Shown: positions 32,607-41,538, counted from the first letter of the stretch. The stretch: DNA of 64,000 bases from JAICYJ01 sp963737445 (GCA_963737445.1 CAVTSO010000008.1:1-64000); one strand, 5' to 3'. The notes: generated from the sequence alone by a model not told the origin. Translations and numbers: made by a program.

Positions 32607-34890
32607 CCGCCGTCTCCTCGGGCGCGGCCCGCAGCTCGCCCGGCCCGACGTACGGCACCGCCGTCGCCAGCCGCACGACGCCCCGTCGCAGCCGCCGCTG
32701 CACCAGCGCGGCGCCCGTCAGGGAGGCGCCGGCGAAGCTGACCTCGACCCGGTCGCCGGTGGCGACGCCGATCTCCTGGGCGTCGTCGTGTGAGATCTCG
32801 ATGCCGTTGCGGTGCTGGAAGTGCAGCGCCGGGGCGCCCTCCACGGTCGGCCCGCTCATCAGCTGGCGGTAGCCGACCACGATCGTTCCCTCCGGCTCGC
32901 CCTCGGCAACGTGCGGCGCGGGCGGCGCCTGTCCGGAGCCGAAAGCCGGTTCGGGGCGCTCGCCGCGCTCTCCGATCCCGGCCCAGGTGAGGCCGGCAAA
33001 TGCCGCGCGCGAGCCGACCATGTCGGCGAACACGGCGGGCGGCTGGTCGGGCAGGTCGAGGCCGAGCCGGCGCCCCAGCTCTGCCGCCAGCACGATCCCG
33101 TCGAGCACGCCCGGCGGCGGCGGCACGGCTGCTCGCAGGCGCTGCACGCGGCCCTCGATGTTGGTGAACGTGCCCTCCTTCTCGAGCGGCATCGGCGACG
33201 GCACGATCGTCGTCGCCCAGCCGCTGGAGCCGGTCTGGAACGGGCTCACCTGCAGCGCGAAGAAGGCGCGCTCCATCACTCCTCGCCAGCGGTCGCCGGC
33301 GGACCAGCCTCCGACCGGGTCGGCGCCGAGCAGCACCACGGCCCTGACGCGGCCCTGCTCGACGGCCTCCAGGGCCTCGGCCGGCGTATGCGTGCCCAGG
33401 CCCGCGGCCTGGCAGCCGAGCTCGTTCGCGGCCAGCGGAGTGGGCAGCACGCGGCAGCCTCTGGTGTGGGCGACGTGGGCCAACACCGCTGCCACCGGTG
33501 CGCTCATGCGACCGTTCCAGAGGATCACCGAGCGGTCGCTGAGGCCCTTCAGCGCCATGCCCTGGGATGCGGCCAGCAGCGCCGCGTGGGTGGTGCCCGG
33601 CGCGGCCGAGATGTGCTCGGCTGCCCGCAGCGTGTCCAGGCGCGTGGCGCCGGCGCCGATCGTCACGACGCGCGCGCCGCGGTCGACGGCGCGACGGATG
33701 CGCAGCTCCAGGATCGGCGCGCGGTGCACCAGGTCGGTGGCTCCGGCGACGACGATCAGGTCGGCGTCGTCCAGGTCGGCGATCGTGGCCGAGTGCGCGG
33801 CCAGCTCGCCCCAGCCGGCGCCGCCCTCCGGGCCGCACACGATCGGGCCGCCACCGAGCGCCTGCTCCTGGATGCGCGCCCACAGGTGCGCCTCCTCGCT
33901 GGTCTGGTCGCCGGAGGCGATGATCGCCACCGAGCCGGGGCCGAACCGCTCGACCGCCGCACGCAGCCGGTCGGCGATGTGGTCGAGCGCCGTCGAGCCG
34001 TCCACCGGTTCCAGCCCGCGGCCGCCGCGGATCAGGGGAGTGGTGATGCGCTGCTCGGACTCCAGGCTGGGGAACGTGTAGCGGCCCCTGTCGCAGAGCC
34101 AGCCGTCGTCGACCGCCGGGTTGTTGCGCGACAGCACCCGCGCCACCCGGCCCTCGCGGATGGTCGCGTACGTGTTGCAGCCGATCGGGCACTCTCCGCA
34201 CACCGTCGGGATGTTCTGGATCTCCCACGGCCGGCCGCGGAACCGGTAGGACGTGGAGGTGAGCGCGCCCACGGGGCACAGCTCGGTGACGTTGCCGGAG
34301 AACTCGCCGTCGTAGGGCCGGCCCTCGAAGGTGGTGATGATCGAGTTCGCGCCGCGATGCTCAGTCACCAGCTGCAGGTCGCCGGACACGTTCTCGCTGA
34401 ACCTCGTGCAGCGGTAGCAGAGGATGCAGCGCTCCCGATCGAGCTTGATCAGCGGCGAGATCGGCACCGGCTTGGTGTTCGTGCGCTTCGGCAGCGTCAT
34501 GCGGGTGCTGCCGGGGCCGTAGCGGAAGGTGAGATCCTGCAGCGGGCACTCACCGCCCTTGTCGCAGACCGGACAGTCGAGTGGGTGGTTGATCAGGAGG
34601 AACTCGAGCACGGCGTCCTGGCCCTCGCGGGCGCGGTCGGAGTGCGAGTGCACGACCATGCCGTCGGTGACCGGCGTGGTGCACGCGGTCTGCAGCTTGG
34701 GGATGCCCTCGATCTCGACCAGGCACATGCGGCAGGCGCCGACGGCGGCGCCCAGGCGCGGCTCGTAGCAGAACACCGGCACCTCGATGCCGGCCTCAGC
34801 CGCAGCCTCGACCAGCGACATGCCCTTAGGCACGGTCACCTCGCGCTCGTTGATGGACAGCGTGACGGTGTCGGTCTCGACCGTCGCCAT
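32599..34890 (-). CDS. nuoG: NADH-quinone oxidoreductase subunit G
   Basis: A 763-aa peripheral-arm subunit. The N-terminus has the 2Fe-2S ligands (VFCYEPRLGAAVGACRMC and the following Cys), the His-plus-three-Cys cluster HPLDCPVCDKGGECPLQD, and CILCYRC with ELCPVGAL. The molybdopterin-type domain begins with CGECPIGCNTY and GWLCDRGRY, so the extra N7-type cluster found in some bacteria is probably present. The rest is a formate-dehydrogenase-like fold without an obvious cofactor residue. Its ATG shares one base with the stop of the small acidic ORF upstream. Confidence 0.96.
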   Translation of the reverse strand: MATVETDTVTLSINEREVTVPKGMSLVEAAAEAGIEVPVFCYEPRLGAAVGACRMCLVEIEGIPKLQTACTTPVTDGMVVHSHSDRAREGQDAVLEFLLINHPLDCPVCDKGGECPLQDLTFRYGPGSTRMTLPKRTNTKPVPISPLIKLDRERCILCYRCTRFSENVSGDLQLVTEHRGANSIITTFEGRPYDGEFSGNVTELCPVGALTSTSYRFRGRPWEIQNIPTVCGECPIGCNTYATIREGRVARVLSRNNPAVDDGWLCDRGRYTFPSLESEQRITTPLIRGGRGLEPVDGSTALDHIADRLRAAVERFGPGSVAIIASGDQTSEEAHLWARIQEQALGGGPIVCGPEGGAGWGELAAHSATIADLDDADLIVVAGATDLVHRAPILELRIRRAVDRGARVVTIGAGATRLDTLRAAEHISAAPGTTHAALLAASQGMALKGLSDRSVILWNGRMSAPVAAVLAHVAHTRGCRVLPTPLAANELGCQAAGLGTHTPAEALEAVEQGRVRAVVLLGADPVGGWSAGDRWRGVMERAFFALQVSPFQTGSSGWATTIVPSPMPLEKEGTFTNIEGRVQRLRAAVPPPPGVLDGIVLAAELGRRLGLDLPDQPPAVFADMVGSRAAFAGLTWAGIGERGERPEPAFGSGQAPPAPHVAEGEPEGTIVVGYRQLMSGPTVEGAPALHFQHRNGIEISHDDAQEIGVATGDRVEVSFAGASLTGAALVQRRLRRGVVRLATAVPYVGPGELRAAPEETADA

Positions 34891-35063
34891 CAGCCGTCCT
34901 CGTCCTCGCCGTCGTCTTCGCCCTCGTCCCAGAGCGCCTCGGCCAGCTCGATCTCCTCGGGCGCCTCGGCCGCGGCGATCACCTCGGGCACGACCACCTC
35001 GGGATCCTCGCCATTCTCGAGCCGCCGGCGGGCGCGCAGGAATGCCTCGCGGAACTCGCTCAC
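34890..35063 (-). CDS. 57-aa acidic protein between nuoF and nuoG
   Basis: A GTG at 35063 overlaps the nuoF stop as GTGA, and the TGA at 34890-34892 shares one base with the nuoG ATG (TGATG), so the ORF is joined to both neighbours exactly like the real nuo genes. It encodes 57 residues: MSEFREAFLRARRRLE at the N-terminus, then a highly acidic remainder ending in WDEGEDDGEDEDG. I count 21 Asp/Glu and 5 Arg, all the Arg within the first 14 residues; no Lys, Cys or transmembrane segment. The basic helix followed by acidic tail could be an accessory subunit or assembly factor of the NADH-oxidising module, or only a translational link. I know no named family for it. Confidence 0.7.
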   Translation of the reverse strand: MSEFREAFLRARRRLENGEDPEVVVPEVIAAAEAPEEIELAEALWDEGEDDGEDEDG

Positions 35064-36370
35064 GACACCACCGCCGGCTCGTGGTAGAGGCCCGAGATCG
35101 GGCTATGCGCCGTGAACGGGCAGCCGCCCTCGTCGATGTGTCGCTGGAACTCGTCGCGGAAGTGGGTCACGTAGCTCGCCACCGGCATCGCCATCGCGTC
35201 GCCCAGCGGGCACAGGCAGTTGCCGAGGATGCGGTCGCACACGTTCAGCAGCAGGTCGAGCTCGCCCTGGCGCGCCTCGCCCATCTCGATGCGGCGGACG
35301 ATGTCCACGCCCCAGCGCGTGCCCTCACGGCAGGGCGTGCACTTGCCGCAGCTCTCGTGCCTGTAGAACTCCGAAACGCGCAGCGCCAGCTGCACCATGC
35401 AGGTGCGGTCGTCGATCACGATGATCGCGCCGGAGCCGGCCATCGAGCCGGCGGCCGCGATCGACTCGAAGTCGATGTGGGTGTCGATCTGGTCGGGCAT
35501 CAGGATCGGGGCGGACGAGCCGCCCGGAATGATCGCCTTCAACGTACGGCCGTCCGGCGTGCCGCCGCCGTGGCCCTCGATCAGCTCTCGCAGCGTGCCC
35601 GTCAGCGGCATCTCGTAGTTGCCCGGCCGCTTGACGTTGCCCGACAACGAGAACACGCGGGTGCCCTTCGACCGCTCGGTGCCGATCTCGGCGTAGGCCG
35701 CGCCGCCCATCTCCAGGATGTAGGGCACCGACGCCAGCGTCTCCACGTTGTTGACCAGCGTGGGGGCGGCGTAGAGGCCTGCCACGGCCGGGAACGGCGG
35801 CTTGCTGCGTGGCTGTCCCCGCTCGCCCTCGAGCGACGACAGGAGCGCGGTCTCCTCGCCGCAGATGTAGGCGCCCGCGCCTCGGTGCAGGACGACGGTG
35901 GCGTCGTAGCCCGAGCCCAGGACGTTCGCGCCGACGAAGCCTCGCTCGCGCGCCTGCTCCAGCGCCGTCATCAGCACCTCGAACTCGGCGCGGTACTCGC
36001 CGCGGATGTAGATGAAGGCTGACGTGGCGCCGATCCCGAAGCTCATCGTGATCACGCCCTCGATCAGCGCGTGCGGATTGCGCAGCATGATCTCGCGGTC
36101 CTTGAACGTGCCCGGCTCCGACTCGTCGGCGTTCACGCACAGGTAGGCGGGCTTGCGGTCCTTGGGCAGGAACGAGGCCTTGCGCCCGGTCGGGAACCCC
36201 GCCCCGCCACGGCCGCGCAGGCCGGAGCTGTCGACCGCGGCGACCACGTCCTCGGGCGCGCCCGCAAGGGCCTTCGTGAGCTGCCGGTAGCCGCCGGCCT
36301 GCTCGTAGTCGCCGATGTCGCGCCGGTCGCCCTCGAAGTCCAGCAGGATGCGCAGGTCGGTGGTGGTCAT
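35060..36370 (-). CDS. nuoF: NADH-quinone oxidoreductase subunit F
   Basis: A 436-aa flavoprotein that oxidises NADH. The FMN/NADH glycine-rich loop is LRGRGGAGFPTGRKAS, followed by NADESEPGTFKDREIM and GAGAYICGEETALLSSLEG. The N3 4Fe-4S cluster is bound by ESCGKCTPCREGT and a distal Cys in NCLCPLGDA. It overlaps nuoE (ATGA) upstream and the small ORF (GTGA) downstream. Confidence 0.97.
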   Translation of the reverse strand: MTTTDLRILLDFEGDRRDIGDYEQAGGYRQLTKALAGAPEDVVAAVDSSGLRGRGGAGFPTGRKASFLPKDRKPAYLCVNADESEPGTFKDREIMLRNPHALIEGVITMSFGIGATSAFIYIRGEYRAEFEVLMTALEQARERGFVGANVLGSGYDATVVLHRGAGAYICGEETALLSSLEGERGQPRSKPPFPAVAGLYAAPTLVNNVETLASVPYILEMGGAAYAEIGTERSKGTRVFSLSGNVKRPGNYEMPLTGTLRELIEGHGGGTPDGRTLKAIIPGGSSAPILMPDQIDTHIDFESIAAAGSMAGSGAIIVIDDRTCMVQLALRVSEFYRHESCGKCTPCREGTRWGVDIVRRIEMGEARQGELDLLLNVCDRILGNCLCPLGDAMAMPVASYVTHFRDEFQRHIDEGGCPFTAHSPISGLYHEPAVVS

Positions 36371-36930
36371 GCGTCAGGCTCCGCGTCGGCCCGCAGCTGG
36401 GCGATCAGCTCCGGCACCTGCTCGGCCGGGAACGGCTCGTGGTAGCGCTCGTTTACCGACACCACCGGGCCCCAGCCGCAGCCGCCGTAGCATTCGACCG
36501 TCTTCAGCGTGAACAGGCCGTCCTCGCTGGTCTGGCCGGGATGGATGCCGAGCTCGCGCTCGAACGCGCGCATCGTGTCGGCCGCCCCGACCAGCGCGCA
36601 GGAGACGTTGGTGCAGACGCAGATCTCGTAGCGTCCGGTCGGCGTCAGCCGGAACATGTCGTAGAACGAGGCCACGCTCTTGCAGAATGCCGGCGTGAAG
36701 CCGGTCGCGTCGGCCACCTCGTCGAACGCCTGCTCGGACAGCCAGCCGTACTCGTCCTGCGCCAGGCGCAGGGCCGGGACGACCGCCGACTTGCGCTCCG
36801 GGTAGAGCGCGATCACATCCTGGATGCGGTCGTAGAGCGGCCGCGTGTCGTCGCTCGGGGGCGGCGGCGCGGGCCACGTGGGGCGCGTCTCGCGGGCGCC
36901 GGCGAGGGTCTGGGCGTCGGACTTATCCAT
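36367..36930 (-). CDS. nuoE: NADH-quinone oxidoreductase subunit E
   Basis: A 187-aa thioredoxin-like 2Fe-2S subunit. The four Cys ligands are in CVCTNVSCALVGA and VECYGGCGWGPVV. The helical N-terminal domain (YPERKSAVVPALRLAQDEYGWLS) is normal. I used the ATG at 36930, which shares a base with the nuoD stop; a GTG at 36933 is directly upstream. About 25 Pro/Ala-rich residues precede the conserved part. Confidence 0.95.
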   Translation of the reverse strand: MDKSDAQTLAGARETRPTWPAPPPPSDDTRPLYDRIQDVIALYPERKSAVVPALRLAQDEYGWLSEQAFDEVADATGFTPAFCKSVASFYDMFRLTPTGRYEICVCTNVSCALVGAADTMRAFERELGIHPGQTSEDGLFTLKTVECYGGCGWGPVVSVNERYHEPFPAEQVPELIAQLRADAEPDA

Positions 36931-38192
36931 CACCGATCCGCCTCCCCCATCACGCCGTCGAGCGATCCCACCACCACGATCAGGTCGGCGATGTAGCGGT
37001 TGACTGCCATCATCGCGGTCGACTGCAGGCTCACGAAGCTGGGCGCCCGGAAGTGGATCCGCCACGGCTTCGGGCCGCCGTCGGAGACCAGGAAGCAGCC
37101 GAACTCGCCGCGCGGCGACTCCACCGTGTAGTAGATCTGGTTCGCCTTCACCCGGAAGCCTTCGGTCACCAGCTTGAAGTGGTGGATCAGCGACTCCATC
37201 GAGGTCTGCAGCTCGTGGCGGGGCGGCAGCACGTGCTTGCGATCGTCGGCCATGACAGGGCCGGACGGCATCCCCTCCAGGCACTGGTCGATGATCTTGA
37301 CCGACTCGTACATCTCTTTGGTGCGGCACATGAGCCGGTCGAAGGCGTCGCCGCGCTCGCCGGTGACGACGTCGAAGTCCATCTTGTCGTAGGCCAGGTA
37401 CGGCTCGGCGCGCCGCAGGTCGAAGGGCACGCCACTCGCGCGCAGGTTCGGCCCCGACAGGCCCATCGCGATCGCCGTGTCGGCATCGATCGTGCCGATG
37501 CCGCGGTAGCGGTCGCGCCACACCGCGTTGCCGGCCACCAGGTCGAGGTACTCGTCGATCCGCAGCGGCACGTCGTGGCAGAAGCGCTTGGCCTCGGCGT
37601 AGAAGCCCTTGGGCAGGTCCTCGGCCACGCCGCCGAACTGCGGGTAGCGGTCGTGCATGCGCACGCCCGTCACCATCTCAAACAGGTCCAGGACGCGGTC
37701 GCGCTCGCGCAGGCAGTAGAAGAACAGCGAGATGGCGCCCAGCTCGACGCCGCTGGTGCCGAGGAAGATGAGGTGGCTGTGGATCCGATTCAGCTCGGCG
37801 AACAGGGTGCGGATCCACTGCGCCCGCTCCGGCACCTCGATCTCGATCAGCTGCTCGACCGCCCCCACGTAGGCCAGCTCGTTCGCGAAGAAGGCCAGAT
37901 AGTCCATCCGCGGCGCATAGGGAATGCCCTTCCAGTAGGTCTTCTGCTCGAAGTTCTTCTCGAAGCCGGTGTGGACGTATCCGATGTCCGCGTCCAGGCC
38001 CACCACCACCTCGCCGTCCAGCGTCACGATCAGGCGCAGCACGCCGTGGGTGGACGGGTGGTTCGGCCCGAAGTTGACGGTGATCAGATCCTCGCCCTCG
38101 GGCGGGTCGATCTTGCTGGGGGTGGGGCTGGGCACCTGCGCCGGCTGCCACAGCGGCACGACGGGGGCGGATGCGTGCTCGGTCGCCGACAT
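36930..38192 (-). CDS. nuoD: NADH-quinone oxidoreductase subunit D
   Basis: A 420-aa subunit homologous to the 49-kDa protein and to hydrogenase large subunits; it forms the quinone pocket with NuoB. Marks: VNFGPNHPSTHGVLRLIVTLDGE near the N-terminus, GYVHTGFEKNFEQKTYWKGIPY, and the C-terminal ESPRGEFGCFLVSDGG. The quinone-site His and Tyr are in place. It shares single-base overlaps with nuoC and nuoE. Confidence 0.96.
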   Translation of the reverse strand: MSATEHASAPVVPLWQPAQVPSPTPSKIDPPEGEDLITVNFGPNHPSTHGVLRLIVTLDGEVVVGLDADIGYVHTGFEKNFEQKTYWKGIPYAPRMDYLAFFANELAYVGAVEQLIEIEVPERAQWIRTLFAELNRIHSHLIFLGTSGVELGAISLFFYCLRERDRVLDLFEMVTGVRMHDRYPQFGGVAEDLPKGFYAEAKRFCHDVPLRIDEYLDLVAGNAVWRDRYRGIGTIDADTAIAMGLSGPNLRASGVPFDLRRAEPYLAYDKMDFDVVTGERGDAFDRLMCRTKEMYESVKIIDQCLEGMPSGPVMADDRKHVLPPRHELQTSMESLIHHFKLVTEGFRVKANQIYYTVESPRGEFGCFLVSDGGPKPWRIHFRAPSFVSLQSTAMMAVNRYIADLIVVVGSLDGVMGEADR

Positions 38193-38761
38193 CAGACAGC
38201 GTCCGTGAACTGGACCGGCTCGCCGCCGATCGGGTAGTCCTTGCGCAGGGGATGGCCGTCCCAGTCGGACGGCATGATCAGCCGCCGCAGGTTGGGATGG
38301 CCTTCGAACCGGATCCCCATCAGGTCGTACTGCTCTCGCTCATGCCAGTCGGCCGTGGGCCACACCGAGACGACGCTTGGCACCCTGCCCTCCTCCGTCA
38401 GCACCTGCAGGCGCACCCGGTCGGTGGGGCCCTCGCCGATGTGCGCTAGGTGATAGACGACCGCGAAGCGGGCGGCAGGCGGCGTCACCGTCTCGGGGGT
38501 GCCCCAGCTGCCCGTGCGGTTGATGTCGCGGCCGCGCTCGCTGCCGAAGTAGCCCGCCACCTCCTCGCCGTAGCCCAGGTAGTCAACGCCGGAGACGGCG
38601 GACAGGAAATTCTTTCCCTGCTGGTCGCGAAGGTAGGTGCAGACGGCGATCAGGTGCTCGCCGGCGATCGTCAGCGCGGGCATGTCGAGGTCGTCCGCAT
38701 GCGCCTGCACCGACCCGGGCACGGCCTGCTCGACCACCGTTGCGAGCTGCTCGGCGGTCAC
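38192..38761 (-). CDS. nuoC: NADH-quinone oxidoreductase subunit C
   Basis: A 189-aa 30-kDa-type subunit of the peripheral arm. I used the GTG at 38761, overlapping the nuoB stop (GTGA). The signature is SVWPTADWHEREQYDLMGIRFEGHPNLRRLIMPSDWDGHPLRKDYP in several conserved blocks. NuoC and NuoD are separate genes here. Confidence 0.95.
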   Translation of the reverse strand: MTAEQLATVVEQAVPGSVQAHADDLDMPALTIAGEHLIAVCTYLRDQQGKNFLSAVSGVDYLGYGEEVAGYFGSERGRDINRTGSWGTPETVTPPAARFAVVYHLAHIGEGPTDRVRLQVLTEEGRVPSVVSVWPTADWHEREQYDLMGIRFEGHPNLRRLIMPSDWDGHPLRKDYPIGGEPVQFTDAV

Positions 38762-39285
38762 GCCTTCGACTTCTCCAGGTCGTAGGCGGGCGCGATGCCG
38801 GAGCGGATCTTCTTCTGGATCAGCAGCAGGCCGTCCACGACCGCCTCCGGCCGCGGCGGGCAGCCCGGCACATGCACGTCCACCGGCACCACCTTGTCGA
38901 CGCCCTGCAGGATGGCGTAGTTGGCGAACATGCCGCCCGAGCTGGAGCAGGCGCCCATCGCCATCACCCACTTGGGCAGGAGCATCTGGTCGTAGACCTG
39001 GCGTAGCGGCGCCACCATCTTGTGCGACACCCGGCCGGACACGATCATCAGGTCGGCCTGGCGCGGCGAGGAGCGGAACACCTCGGATCCGAAGCGGGCG
39101 ATGTCGTAGCGGGGCGAGGGCAGCGACATCATCTCGATCGCACAGCAGGCCAGGCCGAAGCCGGCCGGCCAGATCGAGTTGGACGAGGTCCAGGCCATCG
39201 CCTTCTCGAGCGTCGTCAGCATCACGTACTGCTCCAGGTCCCCAGCGCGCACCGCCTTGGAGATGCTGACCGGCGTCACCGCCAT
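38758..39285 (-). CDS. nuoB: NADH-quinone oxidoreductase subunit B
   Basis: A 175-aa subunit that binds cluster N2 and hands electrons to quinone. The cluster ligands are in GLACCAIEMM, GACSSSGGMF and VPGCPPRPE. I used the ATG at 39285 (MAVTPVSISK), preceded by a purine-rich stretch and overlapping nuoA by 10 bp. The GTG at 39279 would make a GTGA overlap and is equally possible. Confidence 0.95.
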   Translation of the reverse strand: MAVTPVSISKAVRAGDLEQYVMLTTLEKAMAWTSSNSIWPAGFGLACCAIEMMSLPSPRYDIARFGSEVFRSSPRQADLMIVSGRVSHKMVAPLRQVYDQMLLPKWVMAMGACSSSGGMFANYAILQGVDKVVPVDVHVPGCPPRPEAVVDGLLLIQKKIRSGIAPAYDLEKSKA

Positions 39286-39638
39286 TCGAGGGCGCCCTTC
39301 CTCCACACGTACACGTAGGCCACCGCCAGCAGCACGATGAAGACGGCCATCTCCGCGAACCCGAACATGCCCAGGGCGTGCATGCGCAGGGCCAGCGGGT
39401 AGAGGAACACGATCTCGATATCGAACACGATGAACAGCATCGCGGTCAGGTAGTAGGAGATCGTGAAGCGGTGGGCGTGGAACTCGTTCGCCGAGACACC
39501 CGACTCGAACGGGATCCGCTTGTCGCCGGCCCGTCGTTTCGAGCGCGTATCGAGGGCAAATGTCGCGAACAGGAGCGACAGCGGAATCGCCATAGCGATC
39601 ACTGCGAACACCAGCACGGCTGCCCAGTCGCCCAACAC
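39276..39638 (-). CDS. nuoA: NADH-quinone oxidoreductase subunit A
   Basis: A 120-aa three-helix membrane subunit and the first gene of the nuo operon. Marks: KRIPFESGVSANEFHAHRFTISYYLTAMLFIVFDIEIVFLYPLAL, with the conserved loop Cys replaced by Val in ESGV. The start is GTG at 39638, 8 nt after a TATAGT box, so translation of the operon appears to begin on a leaderless mRNA. Confidence 0.95.
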   Translation of the reverse strand: MLGDWAAVLVFAVIAMAIPLSLLFATFALDTRSKRRAGDKRIPFESGVSANEFHAHRFTISYYLTAMLFIVFDIEIVFLYPLALRMHALGMFGFAEMAVFIVLLAVAYVYVWRKGALEWR

Positions 39639-39646
39639 GCGAGGCG

Positions 39647-39652
39647 ACTATA
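39647..39652 (-). promoter_or_regulatory. nuo operon -10 box (leaderless)
   Basis: TATAGT on the minus strand, 8 nt before the GTG of nuoA. A possible -35, GTCACA, lies 17 bp further upstream. This is the best consensus -10 in the set. Confidence 0.6.
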
Positions 39653-39834
39653 GCACCGGCCTGAAACGGTGTGACGATCTCGCCACCGGGAGGGCCGCAA
39701 ACCGCTTGTTGACACCGGTATCCTGTGTTACAAAGTCAGGGTGGTTGTAGCGTCTGCTCATGTTCCGAGGGCTTCGCTACGATATGAGTAGTACGGCAGC
39801 AATTGGCCGGCTCTGGAGGAGGCAGCGAGACAGC

Positions 39835-40233
39835 ATGATCATGATCACCGAACGCGCGGCCGAGAAGGTCAAGGAGCTGATGGCTGCAGAAGGTGATCCG
39901 TCGCTGAGCGCGCTCCGCGTCGCGGTCGAGGGCGGGGGCTGTTCGGGCTTCCAGTACGCGCTCGGATTCGACTCCGCGCTTGAGGACAACGACGAGGCCT
40001 GGGAGCACCACGGAGTGCGGGTGATCGTCGACCGCTTCAGCCTTCCCTACCTGGAGGGCGCCAGCGTCGACTACATCGACGGCCTGACCGGCGCCGGCTT
40101 CCAGATCGAGAACCCCAACGTGGTCGCGGCCTGCGGCTGCGGCAGCTCGTTCCAGGCCAAGGACGAGGTGCCCGCTGCGGCGCTTCCTGACGCCGATGAC
40201 GGCTGCGGCACCGGCTGCGGCTGCTCGCATTAG
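39835..40233 (+). CDS. erpA: A-type Fe-S cluster carrier (ErpA/IscA family)
   Basis: A 132-aa HesB-domain protein that delivers Fe-S clusters to apoproteins. I used the ATG at 39835 (MIMITERAAEKVKEL), which follows GGAGGAGG; an in-frame ATG at 39760 lies in the leader. The three conserved Cys are in GGGCSGFQY and ACGCGSSF. An unusual C-terminal tail ends DDGCGTGCGCSH, adding three Cys and a His. It diverges from nuoA, fitting a role in supplying complex I clusters. Confidence 0.9.
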   Translation: MIMITERAAEKVKELMAAEGDPSLSALRVAVEGGGCSGFQYALGFDSALEDNDEAWEHHGVRVIVDRFSLPYLEGASVDYIDGLTGAGFQIENPNVVAACGCGSSFQAKDEVPAAALPDADDGCGTGCGCSH

Positions 40234-40301
40234 CAGATGGGTGGTCGGTATCTCCGTGGTGTCCTGGATGGCGAGAACCGAGGCTCGCACTGATCGAGGG
40301 A

Positions 40302-40326
40302 GCGTCAATATCGGGAATATTGGCGC
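40302..40326. promoter_or_regulatory. AT-rich inverted repeat
   Basis: GCGTCAATAT-CGGGA-ATATTGGCGC: 10-bp arms with one mismatch around a 5-bp spacer, in a region otherwise GC-rich. No T-run follows, so an operator is more likely than a terminator. Confidence 0.5.
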
Positions 40327-40475
40327 GACCGAGGACGCAGCGAGGCGGTTGTTCGCAGCCGTAGCCACGCCGGCCGCCGCTGACTCCAGACCGGTCGCAG
40401 CGGCCAGGCCCGCGGAAGATATCGACCAACCATCTTCCCCTCAGCGCCGGGCCGCCGGGCTAGGCTGCTGCATCC

Positions 40476-40514
40476 TGACCGCGTGGTCAACCGGTAGAGT
40501 TTGGATCCAAACTC
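40476..40514. promoter_or_regulatory. FNR promoter with two palindromes
   Basis: TGACC-GCGT-GGTCA (40476-40489) is followed by a TAGAGT -10 box (40495-40500) that overlaps a perfect 18-bp palindrome, GAGTTTGGATCCAAACTC (40497-40514). GGAGGT precedes the GTG at 40540. A repressor bound to the larger palindrome would cover the transcription start. Confidence 0.6.
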
Positions 40515-40539
40515 GAAGCGGCCTGGAGGTCCTGGCGTC

Positions 40540-41538
40540 GTGAGCGCAGAGCAGATCACCGACATCACCATCATCGGCGGCGGCCCCACCGGCCTCGCCG
40601 CCGCCTACTACGGCGGCCATCGCGATGCGTCCGTGCGGATCGTCGAGAGCCTGGAACAGCTGGGCGGGCAGGTCTCGGCCGTCTACCCCGAGAAGCACAT
40701 CTTCGACGTGGCCGGCTTCCCCAAGGTGAACGGCCAGGAGCTGATCGACCGCCTGATCGAGCAGGCCCGGCAGTACGAGCCTGAGGTGCGCCTGGGCGAG
40801 GTGGTGGAGCGTATCGAGCACCGCGACGACGAGGTGATCGAGCTGCACACGGCCGCCGGCGAGACGCTGCTGACGCGCACCATGATCATCACCGCCGGGC
40901 ACGGCGCGTTCAACCCGCGTACCCTGGGGCTGCCCGAGCTGGAGACGTTCGCGGGCAGCGGTCTGCACTACTACGTCAAGGAGAAGGCCCACTTCAGCGG
41001 CAAGCGGGTGGCTCTTGTCGGCGGCGGCGACTCGGCGCTGGACTGGGCCATGAACCTGCAGGACACGGCCGAGCTGCCGATCACGCTGATCCACCGCCGC
41101 GACCGGTTCCGCGGCCTCGAGTCGTCGGTGAACGAGGTGCAGCGCCTGGCCGGCGAGGGCCACGTGCGGATCCTGACGCCGCACGAGGTGCGCGGCGCCG
41201 AGGGCAACGGGCGGCTGCAGGCGATCACCGTCGAGAACACCGAGACCGGCGAGTTCGAGCGGATCGAGGTCGACGCCGTGGTCACGCTGCTGGGCTTCAT
41301 CTCCCACCTCGGGCCGATCGCCGACTGGGGCCTCGAGTTCGCGAACAAGCGCCAGATCAAGGTCGCCCCCAGCATGGAGACGAACCTGCCCGGCGTCTAC
41401 GCGGCCGGCGACGTCGCCGGCTACGAGGGCAAGATCACGCTGATCACGGTCGGCTTCTCGGAGGCGGCGATCGCGGCGAACCACTGCGTCGCCCGCATCC
41501 GCGGCGAGAAGGTGCAGCCGAAGTACTCGACCGAGTAG
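40540..41538 (+). CDS. ferredoxin/flavodoxin-NADP reductase, thioredoxin-reductase-like
   Basis: A 332-aa FAD enzyme of the YumC/type 2 FNR group, which passes electrons between NADPH and ferredoxin. FAD-binding GGGPTGLAAAYYGGHRDASVRIVE, NADPH-binding VALVGGGDSALDWAMNL and the C-terminal GVYAAGDVAGYEGKITLITVGFSEAAIAANH are present. The redox-active CxxC of thioredoxin reductase is absent, which defines this subgroup. I used the GTG at 40540 behind GGAGGT. Its promoter overlaps a strong palindrome, so expression is probably repressed under some condition. Confidence 0.9.
   Translation: MSAEQITDITIIGGGPTGLAAAYYGGHRDASVRIVESLEQLGGQVSAVYPEKHIFDVAGFPKVNGQELIDRLIEQARQYEPEVRLGEVVERIEHRDDEVIELHTAAGETLLTRTMIITAGHGAFNPRTLGLPELETFAGSGLHYYVKEKAHFSGKRVALVGGGDSALDWAMNLQDTAELPITLIHRRDRFRGLESSVNEVQRLAGEGHVRILTPHEVRGAEGNGRLQAITVENTETGEFERIEVDAVVTLLGFISHLGPIADWGLEFANKRQIKVAPSMETNLPGVYAAGDVAGYEGKITLITVGFSEAAIAANHCVARIRGEKVQPKYSTE

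Larger units (their letters stand above)
40234..40539. other. regulatory-looking intergenic region, erpA to FNR
   Basis: 306 bp with no plausible ORF. It contains three inverted repeats (40302-40326, 40476-40489, 40497-40514), listed separately. Confidence 0.6.

Noticed and set aside
39709..39737. TTGACA at 39709-39714 as the erpA -35 box
   Set aside because: No acceptable -10 box lies 16-18 bp downstream.
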